This document shows, one piece after another, positions 42,058 through 51,281 of a DNA stretch of 64,000 nt; position 1 is the stretch's first letter, and each line of letters begins with the position of its first letter. The notes under the pieces were generated by a model, which did not search any database, was not told the DNA's origin, and saw nothing but the letters and a program-made list of their open reading frames with translations. The DNA is from Desulfurococcus mucosus DSM 2162 (lineage in GTDB: Archaea; Thermoproteota; Thermoprotei_A; Sulfolobales; Desulfurococcaceae): NCBI RefSeq assembly GCF_000186365.1, contig NC_014961.1, positions 1,178,001 to 1,242,000 on the forward strand, read 5' to 3'. Made by a program: the position numbers and the translations under genes.

Positions 42058-42201
42058 TTGAACAATCAAAGACGCCTTGATCCCCGCTTCCACCACCCTG
42101 CTTCCCGCTGAGGGCATGGGTGAGCTGCTTCACCGTGGAGAGGTTCTCCAGGCGGGGCCAGCTTTTTAAGGGGCTGTGATCATACTTCCCATGGTGGTCT
42201 G

Positions 42202-42999
42202 TTGAATAGTAGAGTCGCCGTAGTCCTATTGATAGCAATAGTGCTCTCAGCGTCAGCGGTGCTTTACCTCCTGGCGGCGCCGAAGGGAAGTGGGCCCGGG
42301 GTTTCACCGCATCCAACCCCTCTGCAACCATATATTTCCAATATAACACTGGAGGGATTCCTCTACGTGGGCGGCGACCTCTACATGAGGTTGAAGGTTT
42401 ACGGGGATGTCGACCTCAGAGACACGGATTGGATCGGGGTGTTCAAGGTCTGGCTCCCAGATGGAAGGGAGGAGGAGCGGATCCATGAAGCAGGAGACTA
42501 TGCGAGTATTTCCGACACCTTCAGACTGCTGAGAGGGGTGAAGACAATAGACGTCTATATACCGACTAAATGGTACGAGGAGCCCAGGTTGGAGGGGGCG
42601 TACAATATCACAGTGTTCCTGTATGGTCCCTACCAGAATAGGACAATGCTCTTCACAAGGATCCTCAACCTTAGAATGGCGCTTACAGCAAGAATATCTC
42701 CGACTACATGGCGATCCTGGGATGAAAACATCACGGTAACCGTAACCAACACCGGTGATGTACCAGTAATCCTGTATGGTGTTGGAATAGAGCATTCTGG
42801 GACGCTCATAGGTAGGATAAGGGGGCCCAGTGAAGTAGTCATCATGCCCGGCGAAACAAAGGACTACGCTGGAGTACTCGAGGTTGATGAAAAAACATAC
42901 TATGCGGGGAAAACCATCCAGGTGGATTTCCCCCTGAGCATCGTGGGGGCATCACAGCGGTTCACTATAACTCAAACCGTGAGCTTCCCGGCGGGATAG
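42202..42999 (+). CDS. Secreted or membrane-anchored beta-rich protein, unknown
   Basis: A 265-residue protein with an N-terminal hydrophobic anchor or signal (VAVVLLIAIVLSASAVLYLL), a Pro/Gly-rich linker, then a beta-sandwich-like extracellular region with Trp- and Tyr-rich strands and NxT sequons (ITVTVTNTGDVPVILYGVGI), ending in an immunoglobulin-like domain. Family unknown. Start TTG 42202 with GGTGG upstream. It may belong to the cell envelope. Confidence 0.6.
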   Translation: MNSRVAVVLLIAIVLSASAVLYLLAAPKGSGPGVSPHPTPLQPYISNITLEGFLYVGGDLYMRLKVYGDVDLRDTDWIGVFKVWLPDGREEERIHEAGDYASISDTFRLLRGVKTIDVYIPTKWYEEPRLEGAYNITVFLYGPYQNRTMLFTRILNLRMALTARISPTTWRSWDENITVTVTNTGDVPVILYGVGIEHSGTLIGRIRGPSEVVIMPGETKDYAGVLEVDEKTYYAGKTIQVDFPLSIVGASQRFTITQTVSFPAG

Positions 43000-43165
43000 T
43001 TCCACCGGGCACAGCGTTAAAGAACCCGGGGGTAATGTGCCTCTCAGCCCTAGCCCGCTTTAAACTTGTTGATCCACGTGTCTCCCCGTTGCCTGCTACA
43101 CGGCTTCAAGGATTCAGTGTATTCATTAGGGTGGTTGAGTATTAGACTGGCGTGAGGGAGGCTGT

Positions 43166-44182
43166 GTGAGGGAGAGGACGGGGGATCCAGGCATCCTAGG
43201 GAGGCTTCATGTGAAGACGCATGGGGAGTTGCTGGGGCTCGTGGATGCAAGGCTCCGGGCTCTGGGTGTGCGGGGTTCCAGCGGGGAGGGCTTGCTGCTC
43301 AGCGGGCTTGAAGCAGTGTACAGCACGGTGTCCAGGGAGCTTGAAGTCCTAGTGGAGGTCGCTGAGCTGGTGGAGGGTTTACCCTTATTCTTCAGGGAGC
43401 TGTACAGGATGTATGTCGGTGAGGAGCCAGCTGACACTGCACGCGGCTTCAGGAGGCTTCTCAGGATTGCACGGAGAATATACTTGGAGCACAGGGATGC
43501 CATCCGTAGGCCGGGAGGCAGCCCCAGGGAGGCTTTCAGAAGCGGGGTGGGGAGGCTTCTATCCCTCTACAAGAGGAAGGCTAGGGTCATAGGGCTCGTG
43601 AAGAAGTATGTCGCCGAGGTCTCAGGAATGCCCGATGTATCCGGGGACTACAGGGTGGTTATAGCAGGGGTGCCGCAGGTAGGTAAGTCGACACTCCTCT
43701 CCAAGCTGACTAGGGCGAGGCCGGTGATAGGGTCATACCCGTTTACAACCCGCAACATAATTGTAGGCCACATTGACGTGGATGAAGCCGGCAGGATAGT
43801 GTTGATAGATTCACCCGGCATACTGGACACGCCGCTCGAGGAGAAGAACATCGTGGAGAAGCGGGCTGTGCTCGCCTTAAAACACCTTGCAGACCACCTT
43901 CTCTTCGTGATCGATGCAAACCCCTCCTTCTACTACTCCCTGGAGGAGCAGTTAAGAGTGTTGGAGACCGCTAGGAGGCTCGTAGAGGGGAAGCCTGTGA
44001 CACTCGTGGTGAACAAGGTTGACTCCCTGCCCAAGGAGCTTGTCGAAGAAGTTGTTGAATCAGTTGAATCGAAGACAGGGTTGAAGCCTATCCCTGTGTC
44101 AGCCCTCCTCGGCGTCAACCTGGATTTCCTGAGGGAGGAGTTGGTCAAGGCGTTCAGGGCTGGAAGCCAACGCCCCTTATAG
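43166..44182 (+). CDS. Nog1-like GTPase
   Basis: A 338-residue GTPase resembling Nog1/Obg-type ribosome-assembly GTPases. N-terminal helical domain (ARGFRRLLRIARRIYLEHRD), G domain from about residue 160 with G1 IAGVPQVGKSTLLSKLTRA, G2 YPFTTRNI, G3 DSPGILDTP, G4 NKVD and G5 VSALLG. Start GTG 43166 with GAGGGAGG nine bases upstream. It converges with rtcA, overlapping by 29 bases. Confidence 0.85.
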   Translation: MRERTGDPGILGRLHVKTHGELLGLVDARLRALGVRGSSGEGLLLSGLEAVYSTVSRELEVLVEVAELVEGLPLFFRELYRMYVGEEPADTARGFRRLLRIARRIYLEHRDAIRRPGGSPREAFRSGVGRLLSLYKRKARVIGLVKKYVAEVSGMPDVSGDYRVVIAGVPQVGKSTLLSKLTRARPVIGSYPFTTRNIIVGHIDVDEAGRIVLIDSPGILDTPLEEKNIVEKRAVLALKHLADHLLFVIDANPSFYYSLEEQLRVLETARRLVEGKPVTLVVNKVDSLPKELVEEVVESVESKTGLKPIPVSALLGVNLDFLREELVKAFRAGSQRPL

Positions 44183-45227
44183 TTACTATCCCCGGCTTAC
44201 CCAGCTCGCCGTCGACCACGGGGTCTGCACCAGGGAAGAAGAGTTTCCCCACCTCGATCGCCGTGAGCAGGTGGAGGGTTATCCTTGAGACACCTATCCT
44301 GCTCACCCCTCTAGCCAGGAACATGTATGGGATCAACATGTCACCCATATGCCTGTCGAAGGCCATCCCTGTCTCCAACTCCTCTATGAGCCTTAAAGCA
44401 GCCTCCTCGCCTACTTTCTCAGCCGGCTTCCCTTTCTCACCCAGGGAGTCGCTGCCCAGCCTCACCCCTGGCTCGGCTTCAGCGTAGACGAGTACACCGC
44501 TCCCCGGCCCCAGGTGGGGGTCCCTGTCAGGCGGGTAGGTTTCAATGCTTCCATCTATCTTCTCCCCGAAGACTCTTGCCAGGGTGCTCCTGGCTGACTC
44601 CAGCTGTCTAACCGCCACGTGGTGGGGTAGTTTAACACAGTAGCTGTGTATGGTGAAACCCGTTATACGCCCCCTTTTAACGATCATGACTGGTTTAAGG
44701 GGCTCCTTGAGGTGTCTCACCTCTACATCCACTACTCCGCCCCCCTTGGGGTAATGCCCTCTCCTGGCGACGCTTACCTTCGCCTCGACACCCATGTGTC
44801 TCACATTGTATAGGAACACGTGGCTGATGTAGTCTATTGGAGGACTCCACGGTACATTGGTTCCCCCTTTAAGCCTTATCCTTGAATCCCGCTCCCCGAA
44901 GACCAGGACTGGTAGCAGTGCCTGCAGCACTAGCGAGATGCTTCCAGCCGTCCCTATATCTATCTCCATCGCCCCGCTCCTCCTCTCAGTAGGCTTGAAC
45001 ACTATCTCAGTGCTCCCTACTTCAGCCTTCTCCACCTCGGCTCCAGTCACCTTCCTCAGGGCTTCGACAGCGGTGAGGTGCTGGGGGCGGAGGCCTGGGT
45101 TGTCTCTCTTAGCCCTTATATTGTAGATCCTGACGGGTCTAAGCGTCAGGGAGGAGAGTGCCAGCGCGTACCTCAGTATCTGCCCGCCTCCCTCACCTAT
45201 GCTACCGTCTATTTCTAGAATGCTCAT
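44154..45227 (-). CDS. rtcA: RNA 3'-terminal phosphate cyclase
   Basis: Converts RNA 3'-phosphates to 2',3'-cyclic ends with ATP. The 357-residue protein has LEIDGSIGEGGGQILRYALA at the N-terminus, the family blocks RDNPGLRPQHLTAVEA and KGGTNVPWSPPIDYI, and the adenylation histidine in HMGDMLIPYMFLARG. The ATG overlaps the end of nadM (translation likely coupled), and it ends inside the convergent Nog1-like gene. Confidence 0.92.
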   Translation of the reverse strand: MSILEIDGSIGEGGGQILRYALALSSLTLRPVRIYNIRAKRDNPGLRPQHLTAVEALRKVTGAEVEKAEVGSTEIVFKPTERRSGAMEIDIGTAGSISLVLQALLPVLVFGERDSRIRLKGGTNVPWSPPIDYISHVFLYNVRHMGVEAKVSVARRGHYPKGGGVVDVEVRHLKEPLKPVMIVKRGRITGFTIHSYCVKLPHHVAVRQLESARSTLARVFGEKIDGSIETYPPDRDPHLGPGSGVLVYAEAEPGVRLGSDSLGEKGKPAEKVGEEAALRLIEELETGMAFDRHMGDMLIPYMFLARGVSRIGVSRITLHLLTAIEVGKLFFPGADPVVDGELGKPGIVTIRGVGFQP

Positions 45228-45735
45228 CAACGCACACCTCCCTTATCCTCTCCACTCCTCCAACCTCCTCCATGTACTCGGCTACAGTGTATGGGACCAG
45301 GCTCCTCCATTCTTCACTACCCTCCACTATTAGCTGCCTTATGCGTGTACCACTATACTTATCGGGCTCCACCGGCTCTATCCTAACTGTTTTGAAGCCA
45401 ACCCATTTGAATAGCTCGAGTACATGCGGGTTGCCTGAGGCGACAGCGTTAACCCTCGGCGTCAAGGAGAGCACGTGCGTGGTCCACGCCATCGGCATAT
45501 ATATGTCTGGCACTGGTATGAGCCACACTCTGTCGAAGACGTGTTCATCCCTGAAGAGGCGTGTAAGCATCTCTATTCTCTCACCGGCTGTGAAAGGGTT
45601 TCTACAGGTGAAACCCTCCTGCGCGCTCCCTATTACTACAACTATCTCGTCGAACTCTTCGAGGAGCCTCTCCACGACGGCTAGGTGGCCCCTGTGGAAG
45701 GGCTGGAACCTCCCTGGGAATAGAACCCTGTTCAT
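45202..45735 (-). CDS. nadM: Nicotinamide-nucleotide adenylyltransferase
   Basis: Forms NAD from NMN and ATP. The 177-residue archaeal-type enzyme has the nucleotidyltransferase motif RFQPFHRGHLAVV and the C-terminal SGTRIRQLI (ISTxxR-like). Overlaps rtcA by 26 bases and starts 40 bases after the end of the aCPSF1 gene, making a probable three-gene unit. Confidence 0.92.
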   Translation of the reverse strand: MNRVLFPGRFQPFHRGHLAVVERLLEEFDEIVVVIGSAQEGFTCRNPFTAGERIEMLTRLFRDEHVFDRVWLIPVPDIYMPMAWTTHVLSLTPRVNAVASGNPHVLELFKWVGFKTVRIEPVEPDKYSGTRIRQLIVEGSEEWRSLVPYTVAEYMEEVGGVERIREVCVDEHSRNRR

Positions 45736-45775
45736 TTAGACACCTGGATCAGGCTTCCTGGATCCATTGATCCCT

Positions 45776-47719
45776 TTAAGTCAAATTAATAGTGTCCAGT
45801 ATGTTGGGCACTAATACCTCGGGCCTCCCCCTGGCCCTGAGCTCCCTGTCGCCTTTCAGCAGTGTTGACAGCGCGCTGAGCGCTGAGGGCTCCCCGTGGT
45901 TCAACAGTATTCTCCTAGGCCTCGGGGAGATGTCCCTGGCGTATTCGAGTAGCTCGCGTTGATCACTGTGGCCGCTGAACCCCTCGATGCTGTAGACCTC
46001 CAGCTTTATATGTATTGCTTCAACCCTGTTCTCCGACACCATTGTGACCTCTCTCGCACCGTCCTTTATCTTCCTGCCCAGCGTGCCCTCCGCCTGGTAG
46101 CCGACGAACACGAGGGAGTTCCTCTCGTCTCCTGCGAGGAGCCTCAGGTAGTCGACTGCCGGGCCGCCTGTGAGCATGCCGCTTGTAGCTATGATCACGG
46201 AGGGCCTGTCCTCCACTATGTCGGGCCTTGCAACCCCTGACTCTATGGGCTTCAACCATTCCGATGTAAACGGGTTGTCACCGTTGTATATGGCTTCCCT
46301 CAGCGACCTATTCAGGTACTCCGGGTACTGTGTGTGGATGGCTGTCACCTCGTTCACTAATCCCTCCACGTAGATGTTCATCCTCGGTATCCTACCGGTT
46401 TTCATGGCCTCATTCAATATGAGTATTATCTCCTGCCCTCTCCCCACGGCGAAAACCGGTATCAGCACTATGCCCTTCCTCTCAGCAGTCCTCTTCACTA
46501 TGTCTACGAGCCCCTGCTCGGCTTGAGCCCTGTTCTCCTGGAGTGTTGCACCATAGGTTCCCTCCATTATCAGCGTCTCCACGCGTGGGAACACCGTGTT
46601 CGCCTTGTTTAGGAGCCTTGAATCAGAGTACTTGAAGTCACCCGTGTACACTATGTTGTGGAGCCCCATTCCAACATGGAGGTGGACTATTGCGGACCCC
46701 AGGATGTGGCCGGCGTTATACATGGTGAGCTTTATGTCTGGCGCTACATCGGTTACCTCATCGTAGTCCACTGTTATAGTGTGGAGCAGCATTGTTGAAA
46801 TATCCTTCTCCGAGAAAGGTATGTATCTACCGGACCTCCTCGTCACATCCACGAGGTCCTTGAGCATCACGATCATGAGCTCCCTGGTGGGCTTGGTTAC
46901 GTAGACGGGTCCCCGGTAACCATACTTGTAGAGCACTGGCACGAGCCCAACGTGATCCAGGTGTGCATGTGTCACTATGACGCCGTCGAGCTCGTCAAGC
47001 CTCAGTGAGTCTACTTCGAGCAACGGGTATGCTTTACCCGGGTCGTCTATGGCCCCCGTGTTTATCCCTAGGTCTAGTAGCACCTTGCTTTCACGTGTCT
47101 CAACGAGTATGGAGGACCTGCCTACTTCACGGAAGCCTCCGAGCCCTGTGACCTTAACATAGTTGTTCTTGAACACAACGTCCCTGTGTATCCTCTCCCC
47201 GAGCCTCCTGAGGAATTCAACCCTGTAACTGCTCTGCTTCAACACATTGTTGAGTACCTCGTAGAGCGCCTTGGACTCCAGGGGGGAGGACCGCTGGGGT
47301 ATGACGCGCCACCCGGTTTTAGCAAGGATTAGATGCCTCATAGTGCTTCCTTTACCGACAAGGTAGCCTGGCTTCTCTACTTTAACCCATACTTCCCCCG
47401 ATGCCTCGTCGAAGTATATGCCGTTGGGGTCTACTCCAGCGTCCTTCGGCGCTAGCTCCTTGATCTTCTCCTTTGCCTCCCCGGGTGGGAGACGGCTTTC
47501 AGGCGCCACCCTGATGACCACTCTCTTCCGCACCTTCTTAGCTATGTTCTGCGCTAGATCCAGGTACTTCTCGATGGCCTCCCTGTTCCTCACATATATG
47601 ACTATGAAGGGGCCTTCGAACTCTATGTTCGACAGCTCGAGCTCAGCCGGTATCTCCTCCATTATGTTCTTCAATAGCTCCAGCTTATTCTTCTCCAGCA
47701 GTATCCTGTCTAGTTTCAC
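45776..47719 (-). CDS. aCPSF1 / FttA transcription termination and RNA-cleavage factor
   Basis: Archaeal CPSF73 homologue that terminates transcription and cuts RNA. The 647-residue protein has two N-terminal KH-like domains (residues 1-140), a metallo-beta-lactamase core with THAHLDHVG and AGHILGSAIV, and a beta-CASP domain with SGMLTGGPAVDYL and SGHSDQRELLEYA. Start GTG 47719. It precedes nadM and rtcA on the same strand, linking RNA processing enzymes. Confidence 0.94.
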   Translation of the reverse strand: MKLDRILLEKNKLELLKNIMEEIPAELELSNIEFEGPFIVIYVRNREAIEKYLDLAQNIAKKVRKRVVIRVAPESRLPPGEAKEKIKELAPKDAGVDPNGIYFDEASGEVWVKVEKPGYLVGKGSTMRHLILAKTGWRVIPQRSSPLESKALYEVLNNVLKQSSYRVEFLRRLGERIHRDVVFKNNYVKVTGLGGFREVGRSSILVETRESKVLLDLGINTGAIDDPGKAYPLLEVDSLRLDELDGVIVTHAHLDHVGLVPVLYKYGYRGPVYVTKPTRELMIVMLKDLVDVTRRSGRYIPFSEKDISTMLLHTITVDYDEVTDVAPDIKLTMYNAGHILGSAIVHLHVGMGLHNIVYTGDFKYSDSRLLNKANTVFPRVETLIMEGTYGATLQENRAQAEQGLVDIVKRTAERKGIVLIPVFAVGRGQEIILILNEAMKTGRIPRMNIYVEGLVNEVTAIHTQYPEYLNRSLREAIYNGDNPFTSEWLKPIESGVARPDIVEDRPSVIIATSGMLTGGPAVDYLRLLAGDERNSLVFVGYQAEGTLGRKIKDGAREVTMVSENRVEAIHIKLEVYSIEGFSGHSDQRELLEYARDISPRPRRILLNHGEPSALSALSTLLKGDRELRARGRPEVLVPNILDTINLT

Positions 47720-47848
47720 GAGCCATCACTTCACTCCTAGGTGCTTCTAGGAATAACCGTTACATGGCGCTGATTATTGAATCATCCAGGAGGGTTTTTA
47801 ACCTTATCCCAAACCATTTGGGGCGCTGCAACCGGCTCCACGGGGCTG

Positions 47849-48475
47849 CTAAGGCTTGGCCTCTTCAACGATTCTTTTAAGCGGGATCGTCTCCTCCATG
47901 TAGCCCTGTGGGCCTATGACTACTACGTCGACGCCTTCACCGGTGAACCCATCCCTCATTATGGCTGAGGAGACGGCTTTGAACGCTAGTGCCTTGGCCT
48001 CCTCGAGGCTTAGATCGCTTCTATAACCCTGCTCGAGGACCCCGAAGGCCACTGGTGAACCGCTACCGGTCGCCATGTATTTTTCACGTGTAACGCTACC
48101 GTATAGATCCATGTAGTATAGGCTTGCACCCGTGTGATCTCTTCCCCCGAGGAGGAGTTGCACTATGAAGGGCACGTACCTGAGGTACACGGAGAGAACC
48201 AGGGATATCCTTGAGGCGAGTGCGCCGACGGATATGGGTTTCCCGGTTTCAGCCTCGTAGTCCCTTGCAAGGAACCTGGCGTATTCAACTATGTACTGTG
48301 CGTCTGCAACGAGCCCTGAGATCGTTAAAGCCGCGTAGTCAGTGATCCTCGATATCTTCTTGACGGCTTTGTGGTAAACCATTGGCCCGGCCGTAGCCCT
48401 CTTATCCGCTGCGAGGACAACGTAGTCGCCGACTACTAGGCCTACAGTAGTGGTCTTCGACTCAGCCTTCTTCAA
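47849..48475 (-). CDS. psmB: Proteasome beta subunit, catalytic
   Basis: Active protease subunit of the 20S proteasome. After a short propeptide (MKKAESK) the mature N-terminus TTTVGL provides Thr1; Asp17 (LAADKR) and Lys33 (HKAVKKI) are present. Start TTG 48475 has GGAGGTG about six bases upstream; a GTG at 48484 abuts that motif and would add WLL. The length is about 208 residues. It diverges from egsA. Confidence 0.93.
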   Translation of the reverse strand: MKKAESKTTTVGLVVGDYVVLAADKRATAGPMVYHKAVKKISRITDYAALTISGLVADAQYIVEYARFLARDYEAETGKPISVGALASRISLVLSVYLRYVPFIVQLLLGGRDHTGASLYYMDLYGSVTREKYMATGSGSPVAFGVLEQGYRSDLSLEEAKALAFKAVSSAIMRDGFTGEGVDVVVIGPQGYMEETIPLKRIVEEAKP

Positions 48476-48553
48476 AAGCCACACCTCCAGCTCAGTGTAT
48501 AGGATATAAGGCTCAACGCATTATAAAGATACCTTGATGCTGGTGTACTGGTT

Positions 48554-49612
48554 TTGAGCAGCATCCATGAGATAACACTGCCAAGCAAGGTGATCGTGGG
48601 GCCCGGCGCGGCCGCCAGAGTGAGAGACATTGTTGAAGCAGTGCCACGGGGCTCGGGGAGAATCGGGTTGGTGACCGGTGAAAACACGTATAGGGCTGGC
48701 GGCAGGCTGGTTGAGGAGGTGCTCAGCAAGGTCGGCGAGGTTAAGACATGGGTGATCGGGGATGCAGCTGTGTCGACGGCTGAGAGAGTGGCGTCTGAAG
48801 CCGGGGAGCACGGTGTAAGCCTAGTGGTGGGTGTTGGGGGAGGACGCGTAATAGATGTAGCCAAGTACATAGGGTTCAGGAACAATATACACGTGGTGAG
48901 CGTCCCCCTCGCGCCGAGCCACGACGGGATCGCCAGCCCCTTCGCAAGCCTCAAGGGTGCTTCAAGGCCTACGAGCGTGTACACTAGGACGCCCTACGCT
49001 ATAATAGCGGACACAGACCTGATTTCAAGGGCACCGAGGAGGCTGATACTGTCAGGCGTGGGCGACCTCCTCGGCAAGCTGGTGGCTGTCAAAGACTGGC
49101 GTCTAGCACACAGGTTGAAGGGCGAGTACTACGGGGAGTACGCTGCACAGCTAGCGTTGCTCAGCGCTAAACACGTGTTAAGGTACCATGAGCTGATAGG
49201 AAGCGGCTCCCAGGAGGGGATAAGGATACTCGTGGAGGCATTGATCAGCAGCGGGGTGGCAATGTGCATAGCAGGCTCAAGCAGGCCTGCAAGCGGGAGC
49301 GAGCACTTGTTCAGCCATGCATTAGACTTGATAGCACCGGGGAGAGCGCTCCACGGGGAGCAGGTGGCATTAGGCACCATAATGATGCTCTACATACATG
49401 GGGACCCCAGGTGGAGGCTGGTTAAGGAGGCCATGGAGAGGATAGGGCTGCCGACAAGCGCCAGGCAACTCGGCTTCAAGCCTGAGGAAGTCGTTAAAGC
49501 CCTCACCATAGCGCACACCATTAGGCCTGAGAGATACACTATACTAGGGGAGAGCGGGCTAACCCCTGAGGCAGCGTACAGGGTTGCGAAGGAGACCGGG
49601 GTCATCGACTAG
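48554..49612 (+). CDS. egsA: sn-Glycerol-1-phosphate dehydrogenase
   Basis: Makes sn-glycerol-1-phosphate, the stereospecific backbone of archaeal lipids. Iron/zinc-dependent dehydrogenase of 352 residues with GGGRVIDVAKYIGFRNN, SVPLAPSHDGIASPFAS (metal Asp), and histidines in SGSEHLFSHALDLI and ALHGEQVALGTIMM. Start TTG 48554, about 30 bases from a TATA-like ATTATAAAG at 48519-48528. Confidence 0.94.
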   Translation: MSSIHEITLPSKVIVGPGAAARVRDIVEAVPRGSGRIGLVTGENTYRAGGRLVEEVLSKVGEVKTWVIGDAAVSTAERVASEAGEHGVSLVVGVGGGRVIDVAKYIGFRNNIHVVSVPLAPSHDGIASPFASLKGASRPTSVYTRTPYAIIADTDLISRAPRRLILSGVGDLLGKLVAVKDWRLAHRLKGEYYGEYAAQLALLSAKHVLRYHELIGSGSQEGIRILVEALISSGVAMCIAGSSRPASGSEHLFSHALDLIAPGRALHGEQVALGTIMMLYIHGDPRWRLVKEAMERIGLPTSARQLGFKPEEVVKALTIAHTIRPERYTILGESGLTPEAAYRVAKETGVID

Positions 49613-49649
49613 TTAAAAACAGTGTCCACCCTGCTCTCGAAGCGCTTCG

Positions 49650-50345
49650 TCAGCTAGGCCTGCTCACCACGTCCTGGAATACAAGGGTTGACACGGAGTC
49701 CTTGAACGTGTCGAAGACGTCGGCGGCTAACGCTAGCTTCGAGTAGCCGAGATCCCTCTTTGAGAGATACTTGCCCGGTATCGTTACAGTGAGCTTCTTC
49801 TCATCGCTGAGGAGGGATACCTCGATCTCGCTTGAAGGTATCTTCAGATACCTCGACGCTAATGCTTTAAGCTTCTCCACGGTGTCCTCCAGCTTTCCAA
49901 CTATCTTAACCTTGAAGACAAGGGTTTTCCCTGCCAACGGGTGGTTGAAGTCTATTGTAACCCTCCCGCCGCTTATGTTTTTAACCACGCCCTGCCTGCC
50001 CTCAACCTCCACCACGTCTCCAACGCTGACGCTCAACCCTCTTCTCTGGAACTCTCTCAGGCTGAACGTCTTCACCTTGTCAGGGGATCTCTCCCCGAAG
50101 GCTTTCTCAGGCGGCACCTCGACCTCTACTTCGCTCCCGACGTCATGCTTCAACAGTTCCTCCTCAACGCTCTCGTTCAGCCAGCCTCTCCCAAGTATTA
50201 TCAGGGTTGGCCCGTACACCTTGCCCTCCTCATATATATTCTCCTTCTTAGCGAGCTCGGCGTCCGTCGTGTCGAGCAGGGTGTTCGTCTCCTTAACCCT
50301 TACATTGTACTCGACCAGTATGAAGTCTCCTTTGCTTAAAGCCAT
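49650..50345 (-). CDS. FKBP-type peptidyl-prolyl isomerase (SlyD-like)
   Basis: A folding helper of 231 residues. N-terminal FKBP fold (GDFILVEYNVRVKETNTLLD, VPPEKAFGERSPDKV), an inserted chaperone flap, then a C-terminal 90-residue extension (EDTVEKLKALASRYLKIPSS) as in long archaeal FKBPs. ATG 50345 gives MALSKGDFI; an in-phase upstream start at 50372 is less likely. Confidence 0.9.
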   Translation of the reverse strand: MALSKGDFILVEYNVRVKETNTLLDTTDAELAKKENIYEEGKVYGPTLIILGRGWLNESVEEELLKHDVGSEVEVEVPPEKAFGERSPDKVKTFSLREFQRRGLSVSVGDVVEVEGRQGVVKNISGGRVTIDFNHPLAGKTLVFKVKIVGKLEDTVEKLKALASRYLKIPSSEIEVSLLSDEKKLTVTIPGKYLSKRDLGYSKLALAADVFDTFKDSVSTLVFQDVVSRPS

Positions 50346-50413
50346 GTCGACCACCGTGAGCAACCGTTTCATGCTTCAACAGTATCCATTAAGAGGGTGA
50401 GCTCATTTTAAAT

Positions 50414-50887
50414 CTAACCAGGACTACACGTGTCGTCGCCTAGGCGGTGCAGTACCTTCACAGCCTTCCCCTTCCTCACACCGTTCTTCAAGGCCTCTGA
50501 GTCTATTAAAGCGGTTCCAAGGGCGATAACCCTGCCGCCCTCGGCGTCGACGACTGCTACAAGCTGCCCGGCTTTGAATCCGCCTCTCGCCTCCACTATG
50601 CCTGGCACCATTAGGTCGGCGCCCCCTAGCACGGCTTGAACAGCTCCCTTATCCACGAGTAGGCTTGGCAGGGATAGGGTTAACTGGTTTCTTGAAACAT
50701 AGTTGAGGCAGGGTATCCATAGATCCCCGTGCTTCATGAGCGCCGGCGCCTTGTTGACAAGTATGTACTCGTTGACCCCGTCACTGTAGTATTCGAGGAC
50801 ATCGTCGTCGGAGACCTGCACACCGTACTTCTGGAGCTCCCCTGTGATCAGCCTCCTATCCTTCTTCGAGAGCGGGTACCTCTTCAT
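50414..50887 (-). CDS. PUA-domain RNA-binding protein (MCT-1/Tma20-like)
   Basis: A 157-residue protein with an N-terminal DUF1947-type domain (RRLITGELQKYGVQVSDDDV, YILVNKAPALMKHGDLWIPC) and a C-terminal PUA domain (DLMVPGIVEARGGFKAGQLV, GRVIALGTALIDSEALKNGV). Relatives include MCT-1 and Tma20, which act in translation re-initiation and ribosome recycling. It precedes the FKBP gene on the same strand. Confidence 0.85.
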   Translation of the reverse strand: MKRYPLSKKDRRLITGELQKYGVQVSDDDVLEYYSDGVNEYILVNKAPALMKHGDLWIPCLNYVSRNQLTLSLPSLLVDKGAVQAVLGGADLMVPGIVEARGGFKAGQLVAVVDAEGGRVIALGTALIDSEALKNGVRKGKAVKVLHRLGDDTCSPG

Positions 50888-50906
50888 TTACAGTGCCTCC
50901 GGGCCT

Positions 50907-51185
50907 CGGCTGACCTCCTCTCCGCCCTAAAGGGGGTTTTCTTTGGGGCGGTTCATGGGTTCCCCGCATTTGTTCGGGTTTACATCTGTCATTTGCGGGG
51001 CAGTCGGGGTGGTCAGAGATCCCCCCATCTGGTTGTCTCTGCTCGGGAACAACCCCTCGTGAACGAGGGGTTGTAGCCCCCTCATCGCTAAATATGTTTC
51101 CTCATCACCATTACCCATACATAAAAAACAAACTTATAAACCTTCATTCCCGCCTTGAAAGACGAGGCTTTCGGTTGTAACTGTG
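50907..51185 (-). mobile_element. Internally deleted TnpB element with a TnpB tail and both ends
   Basis: The minus strand carries, from right to left, an end motif (51145-51180, TTACAACCGAAAGCCTCGTC), about 150 bases of interior, and a TnpB tail that ends MTDVNPNKCGEPMNRPKENP with a stop inside a hairpin made by the CCGCCCTAAAG motif (50918-50950). An open frame of 63 codons (50927-51118) fuses unrelated interior sequence to this tail; the nuclease core is absent. A palindrome ACAACCCCTCGTGAACGAGG occurs at 51047-51068. It is a non-autonomous or dead copy. Confidence 0.65.
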
Positions 51186-51281
51186 ATACTACTCGTGGAC
51201 GCCTAGTTAAAAGCTTATGGATCCCTGTGCTGTGGGAGGAGGAGCCCGCCTACACCGGGCTGCAGGGTGTAGGCGGGTGGC

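Noticed and set aside
42084-42130. CTGA and GGTGA boxes after tRNA-Arg resembling sRNA boxes
   Set aside because: Only one CTGA and no RTGATGA in a suitable order.
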